A stretch of 64,000 bases of DNA, from the NCBI GenBank assembly GCA_948567375.1, contig OX419758.1, forward strand, positions 40,305,001-40,369,000, written 5' to 3'. Shown here piece after piece: positions 58,511 to 64,000 of this stretch. The number at the start of each line of letters is the position of its first letter. Positions within the stretch are counted from its first letter, which is position 1. Made by a program: the position numbers and the translations under genes. The notes below the pieces were generated by a model. It worked only from the letters and a program-made list of their open reading frames with translations, had not been told where the DNA came from and searched no databases. This DNA comes from Lunularia cruciata. Its lineage: Eukaryota > Streptophyta > Marchantiopsida > Lunulariales > Lunulariaceae.

Positions 58511-58817
58511 TAGTCTCATATACCACACAAACTATACATGAACTTTGTAACTTACTTCCAATAGTAACATGTCTAACTCAATGTGCTGTTGAATTATATA
58601 GTTAATGCCATAAACTTCTTGTATTAAGAAAAGCATATACCTCTAAGAGGAGGTGTTTTAAGGAAATCCACGTCAAAAATATTTGTATGAATATGGAGGA
58701 AATTCATTCTATTTACATTAAAACAATATAAAGATTGATAAAGAACAAAGAAGCATTTCTTGGATTATCTCACAATCAACTCAGAAATGAGAAAATTAAA
58801 AAATGAAGGATATTTTC

Positions 58818-58820
<3 letters not shown>

Positions 58821-58854
<34 letters not shown>
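58821..58854. repeat. TA microsatellite, 17 units
   Basis: 34 bases of uninterrupted TA in AT-rich spacer. Confidence 0.95.
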
Positions 58855-58855
<1 letters not shown>

Positions 58856-59469
58856 CTTAATGCTGATGTTTTGTATATGGAAGTGGTCAAGCTTTAAGTA
58901 TTTAAACAGAAATGCCTTGATTTAAAATTAAAGGGAAATTCTAAAAATAAAGATAATTGTTAAAAGTTTTAACTAGATAAAATAAAATATTTTTAAATTA
59001 GAATAAAATTTATTAATTTATTCAAATTTAATTTCTAAATTTATAAAAATTATATAATTTAAATTTTAGAGAGAAATTCTCGAAAGGCAAGAAATATATA
59101 GGATTCTAAACATAAATTGGAGCATGTTTGTATTTGAAATAATTTGATATAAAAAAAAACAAAATCAAGGAAAATATTTGACATTTTATTACCTTTTAAA
59201 AGTCAATCAAAAGATTTGTTTGTATCAAGATTGGATTTGAGAGAGATCTTTTAGTATATTAATTATTTAGTCAGATGACATATCCAAGCAAGATATGGAA
59301 GGTAAGTATACCTAGATTGAGTTGGTATGAGCCATTTATGATCCAATCTTTCATAATCTCAAGTTAATATATTTTAGAAAAATAGATATTAGAATAATGT
59401 CTAGCTTACAAAGTTTCACAAAATAATTTGAATATGTAAATAAATGTTAGAGAAGTAAACTTCTCACAT

Positions 59470-60510
59470 TGAACCTCCCTTGAAAAGGACTAAATATTTA
59501 GTTCTAATAATATATATTTGGGTTCTAATATTAGATATCTCATTGTCAATATTGCACATTTGAGTTCCAATACTAAGTTCTAATATTGGATATTTGAAGT
59601 CTAATAATAGATATAATCAACTTAAAAAAATAAGAAACTATAATAATGTTTTTATAGTCATTTATATTATCAATTACATAAGCTGAAGGAACTTATGTAA
59701 GTGTACATAAAGAGAAATTTTTAAGAAAGTTTAACTTAGGTAGAGATGGAAAATCTTCAATAAACAACAAAAATTAAGACTAATTAACACAATTTAATAT
59801 TATTTGATTTCAAATAATTTTATTTTTTAATGGGAATAATTATGTTAGATTTTAGAAATAGACAGAGATATTCTAAATTAAAATAACTACTCTTAGATTC
59901 TAAAATATCTAGCACTAGATACCTCTAAAACGGTAGTAAATATTTTGAGATTTTATTTATCTTTTCAATCCAATCATGAGATACATTTACTCAGAGTCAT
60001 GATAGGATCTAGAAAGGTAGATATAATCTCAAATATTTCATTCTTATTTGGATACGGTTTAATTTAAATATATAGTTTTAGAATATATATTGAATCCAAG
60101 TTGTAAAAAGTAAGTATAAGCAAGATTCAAATAGCATGGTCTTTCATAATTCAATACTAATTATAGTATTTCAAATTATACTAGATTTTCTAATAATAGA
60201 AAATAGAAAATTAAACAATATTTAGCACCAAATTTTTAATTTAATCTGGATATATAAACAATGCTATTAAAACAAAGGAATTTCTCATCTAGGATCTTAT
60301 TAAAAAGATTGCTTCTAGAGTTTTCATTTTAGACATTTGGGTTTAGGGTTGTTGGATCCTCCCCAGATAAAATATCAATATTAGATATTTTATTCTGATT
60401 GTTGGATATTCATGTTCTAATATTACATTTATATTGAAATGTTGGGTATTTGAGGTCTAATTTATTAGATATAGTTAACTTAATAATAAGATGAAATAAG
60501 ACATAATCCA
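59470..60510. repeat. Degenerate direct repeats about 0.87 kb apart
   Basis: The stretch 59470-59640 (GGATATTTGAAGTCTAATAA, then AGATATAATCAACTTAA) is echoed at 60345-60510 (GGGTATTTGAGGTCTAATTT, then AGATATAGTTAACTTAA). They may be remains of a small LTR pair, but the AT bias makes this weak. Confidence 0.35.
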
Positions 60511-61399
60511 ATACAATTAAATTATATTGCAATTTAAAAACTTCTAACATTACTCAACTTAAGATTAAAATTAGATTTCTAATTTCAAGAATAGAAATTT
60601 TTTGAGAGGTTTAAAATGGATTAAAATGCAAAACTTCCAACTCAAAAAGAAATTTAAACTAAATATTAGAATGTAACATTATCTGACCGGAAACGTTTTA
60701 TTATGCAAAGATTTTATATAGGTTTTGCATGAAGTTATATTTACTTAGCATTGACGAAGTTAAGGAACTTAGTCAATGCTTTTGTGTAACTTTTGTTTAA
60801 TCTTTGTGTAACTTCTACATAAATTTGGTATCTAAGTTAAATATTAATAAATCCATGCATACATTTTTTAGATACATCTTATTATGATGATAGGTTGTCT
60901 TTTTTCTTTTTCTTTTTAATGAAATTCACAAACTATAGAGTTTCAATTTTGTAAAATTTTGTCTTTCCAAAATCAATAAAATTTAGAACTTCTATGTAGA
61001 TTCAGAAATCCAAATCATGATCCAAATCTATACTCAAAGATCTTTACTTTAGCTCCCATCAATATACCAATACCTCAATTGAACCAGTTATATATTCAGG
61101 TACATTGCAACATGTTTTCAATTTTTTGTAGAATTTGGAGGAGAATGTGGTACATATTTCATTTTTACAATGCTCTCATGTTGATTGTAAAATAATCTAG
61201 GAAATGATTCTTTATTCTACAACTATCTTGAAAGTGCCTTGATGTAAGGAAATAGAGTTTCCTTTATTTTCATGAAACAATTTCTGATTTGGATCTCCTT
61301 AAAGCACCTCCTAGTGAATGCATATGCCTTTCCTAATACTCACCAGCTACTTTCTCTACAACATTGAGGTTTTGCCTAGGTTTGGTCTACCCATCTGCA

Positions 61400-61990
61400 T
61401 CTTTGTTACTCACTTGTGAGTGTGGTTCTACACTAGATGCAGCAGCGGCCCACATGACACAGTGTCCTTTTTGGGGGACAGAGGATAGCTCCCCATGATG
61501 CCATTAGGGACATAGTGTTTGCTATGGCACAAGAGAGTGGATACTTGGCTTGGATGGAGCGTTTGTATGCTTTGCAAATGACACATATCAGGGCAGACTT
61601 ATATTTGGTCTGATATGATCAGGTGATAATAGCGGATGTGGTGGTTACGGACCCTACGCGGGATATAGTTTTGGAGTGAGTAATTACCCATCCCCCTGGA
61701 TGGGCGGCAAGTGCAGCAGCAGGTTGCAAGGTTTCCAAGTATAGGGGCATGCAGCGAGGTCACCTCTTTGTTCCTCTAGCCTTGGAGTTATATGGAGTGA
61801 TGGACACGGCATTTGACACATTTGTTAGGGAGTGCACAAGAGCTTATCATGTTGGGCATAAGGGTGTACCACTCTCACTCTCATACTTTGTAGCATATTT
61901 CAGACAGCGTGTGTCTATTGTTCTAACAGAGTGCAGTGGCTGGTGCAATCCATAGGAGAGCAATCACACTAGGTGATGTTTCTTCAAATG
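61400..61990 (+). pseudogene. Second 3'-end relic of a non-LTR-like reverse transcriptase ORF
   Basis: Plus-strand blocks in order: IADVVVTDPTRDIVLE (about 61630-61677), HPPGWAASAAAGCKVSKYRG, HLFVPLALELYGVMDTAFDT (about 61761-61820), then GVPLSLSYFVAYFRQRVSIV (about 61863-61922). This is the same C-terminal domain order as the minus-strand relic at 5.1-5.6 kb: D(V)VV.DP, KY, F.P.ALE.YG....FD.F, LS...FRQRVSI. One TAG separates the first and second blocks. No RT domain is present upstream. Preservation is better here than in the other relic. Confidence 0.6.
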
Positions 61991-63180
61991 CTCCAGTTGT
62001 GTGTAGCCCATACGACTTGCATAGCTCGGATATCTTAGGTGTGGTAGGGCAGATTTCTCATAAAGACTCTAGTGGGGCTTAGCCCCATGTTACCTTTTTT
62101 GTCTCTCCCTTGTAAGGCTTGATGGGGTTGTCCCATCCTTCATTTCTCCTATGCTTTTGCCTTGCTGGATTCCTAATACTCAAGTGTATGGCGTCAACCA
62201 AATACTTCAATAGCATATTGACTTCCTCATCTTGCAACAGAAAGTCAGGGTTGCATGTAAGATTACAAGTTTTAAATCAGGGTATCATAAACTCCTTCAT
62301 TACTATATAATTACTTGTGATATCTATTAAAGCTTTAATCTGACTTTAAGCTACTTCAAAGGTTCTTAATAGCATTTTGGCTTTTATGCAAGGTTGTATA
62401 TACAATCGAGACCATTTGAAGTCCATAAGTATAATGGCAGATATGTTATATGTGACTAGTATCAAGTTATATTGAACATGCATCTTTCATGAGAGAGTAG
62501 ACAACTTAATCTCTTTAAATGATAATATACTATAGCAACTAAATTAAATTCTAGAGATTCTTTTAAGTGCTTTTGAATAATGACAAGAAAATTTCAGATT
62601 ACTCCGGTCCTCTGAAAGACACTTTTCTTGAGAGCTTAGACACTCTTAATTCACTATATCTAACTCTTTTTAGCCGTATGAGTATTACTCCAGGCCCTAA
62701 GAATATTTACTTACAGCTTAGACACTCTTTATTCACTAACATTGTCCATGAAGCAACCACGAGATTTTCTCAAACTCACAAAGGCACGGCGCGTATCATT
62801 TTTTGTTCTAAAGCTATAACGAGTTTCCTGTGCAAACTCACCATAAACTCAGGAGAGGTCATTTGCGGTATGTATATGAGATTTGTCAAACTCGCCAAAT
62901 AACCACTTCACATGTGCAGACTATTCACCCTGTAGCGCAAATCTAATGTGTGTTTAGGGACTTGCAGACAGTAGGGGGTTTTAGAAATAGGTTTGATGGA
63001 TGTCTACATGATAGATAACAAACTTCATAATAATTTAAAGTGAACTCTGTAACGAGATGAGATTGTAATAACTAAATGCTCTGTTAATTCAGTTAAGGGA
63101 TATATTATACAAATTGCATTCATTAATAAAAATCAAATCATATGTTACGGATGTTTAGGAATGTCGTAACTAAATAAATG
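61991..63180. other. Spacer with a short duplication
   Basis: A frame at 62567-62902 contains the repeat CTTAGACACTCTT (62635 and 62719, period about 84 bp) but no recognised domain. Otherwise nothing supported. Confidence 0.4.
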
Positions 63181-63181
63181 A

Positions 63182-64000
63182 TTGTCAGACAGAGTGACAT
63201 GTTTCCTCAAGAGAGTGGCCACGTGGTCAGTTGAGTCACATATGATTGATGATTTGGTTTTTGTATTCAAGATCCAAAATGGCCCCGCCCAACAATTCAA
63301 ATTTCTAAACTCAAATTCACCACCCTATGGAGCAAATGTGCGAGTTGTCAGGCAACTAATGGTGGTTTTGTAGTTTTTCATTGGTGTGGGAAATGATCAG
63401 TGTCGCTGTGTGGCAACCAAGAAATTGATTAGAGGTCAAGGATTTTTATGCTAGGAGTGCAACAAAATTTTTGCTATAGGAGATCAAGTACCTTGTTTTA
63501 GTGTAGGAGATTCACTTTTTGACGCTGATCCAAGACCTATAGAGTCATCTTTGGATTCGCAACCTCAACAACCATTAGGGAAATTTGGAGACTTGTTGAG
63601 GATGGCTTCTTCCGTGGCGGGCAAAACCAAGGAGGATGAATAATTTTGCATGGCAACGTACCATTATAGCCAAATACTGGATTATTTGGAGGACCCCAAG
63701 CATTTTGCACAGATTCATGGTGGGAATTGCAAAAGGCCCATTCAAAAATTGATAGCATTTAGTTTCATGGCAACCTTTTTGATTAGGGAGGGACAAGGAT
63801 TTCCTACTTCTATGACAGGTGACAGACTTTACAAGAAATGGTTGCGGTACATGAAATAGTACAAAGAAACTTGGGAGCTTAAGAACAAGTCTACATGAGA
63901 AGGTCTCACCAAAAAGGAATATGGCAAAGGGTGGAGAACTATAGAAGATAAATTGAATGGAATGTGCCTACATTTTGCAAGAATGGAAGCCATGTTTGGG
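63182..64000 (+). pseudogene. SANT/Myb-like DNA-binding protein of transposon-associated type, partial
   Basis: From 63650 the frame reads HYSQILDYLEDPKHFAQIHG, then a helical middle ending DRLYKKWLRYMK, then EGLTKKEYGKGWRTIEDKL and FARMEAMFG at the window edge. The order (LDWLEDP.N...I.G, then ..W..Y...YK.T, then TG.GLT, TI..KL, RMDA.FG) is that of SANT-like proteins found in many copies in fungi, oomycetes and some plants, often next to transposases. Two in-frame stops, TAG after RYMK (63857-63859) and TGA before EGLT (about 63897), break it. Related-looking sequence may start near 63182 but is not recognisable. The 3' end lies outside the window. Confidence 0.55.

Larger units (their letters stand above)
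55369..61400. other. AT-rich spacer
   Basis: No coding evidence. From about 57.1 kb the DNA is extremely AT-rich. Notable items (a palindrome, a duplication, a TA tract, degenerate direct repeats) are listed separately. CCTAACC-like words near 56735-56770 are not the plant telomere repeat. Confidence 0.55.

Noticed and set aside
1-64000. tRNA or rRNA genes
   Set aside because: T-loop-like GGTTCGA words (for example near 40520 and 53230) lacked matching stems; no rRNA-like conserved blocks were seen.

Overview
The window looks like nuclear DNA of a streptophyte, most likely an early-diverging land plant (bryophyte or lycophyte grade) rather than a flowering plant. It holds plant-type single genes with short GT-AG introns: an O-fucosyltransferase, a plant LPAT4/5-type acyltransferase and an F-box protein. 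Between them lie long AT-rich spacers and nested, decayed retrotransposons. I cannot name the species, and a charophyte alga is not excluded.

Layout. 1-5.7 kb: an antisense Ty1/copia gag-protease relic, a broken class 3 lipase and the 3' end of a non-LTR-like reverse-transcriptase ORF. 5.7-13.4 kb: AT-rich spacer with degenerate tandem duplications. 13.4-15.7 kb: an intact two-exon O-fucosyltransferase of 532 codons. 15.7-19.9 kb: spacer. 19.9-27.8 kb: a copia element with both LTRs and a tRNA-Met primer site. It carries an antisense, intron-free fragment of the chloroplast RNA-binding protein CSP41a ahead of gag, is broken by a later solo LTR, and is flanked by an older pair of inverted arms. 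29.3-39.4 kb: a large Ty3/gypsy element whose pol encodes protease, a cytosine-5 DNA methyltransferase, RT, RNase H, integrase and a C-terminal PHD finger. Its gag is split by a solo LTR carrying an array of heat-shock-element-like palindromes. 39.5-45.6 kb: spacer with a dispersed repeat family. 45.6-48.0 kb: an intact four-exon acyltransferase. 48-52 kb: spacer with two strong foldbacks. 52.2-53.8 kb: an F-box gene on the minus strand with one in-frame stop. 55.1 kb: an orphan minus-strand exon. 55.4-61.4 kb: very AT-rich spacer with a 34-bp perfect palindrome. 61.4-64 kb: a second non-LTR-like relic and a truncated SANT-like DNA-binding ORF running off the end.

The most interesting object is the gypsy element. 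One pol region combines a DNA methylation writer with a likely histone reader. The same copy is littered with stops that are almost all TAG or TGA at positions where the family would have Gln or Arg. That is the pattern expected from deamination of methylated CAG and CGA. The copy is dead, but it records an element family that carried its own epigenetic toolkit. DNA-methyltransferase retrotransposons have been described in dinoflagellates and charophytes (de Mendoza and colleagues, 2018, from memory). The combination with PHD in this type of genome deserves checking.

The two host enzymes (O-fucosyltransferase and acyltransferase) have complete frames with consistent splice phases and are probably live. 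No rRNA, tRNA, CRISPR array or organellar gene was seen.
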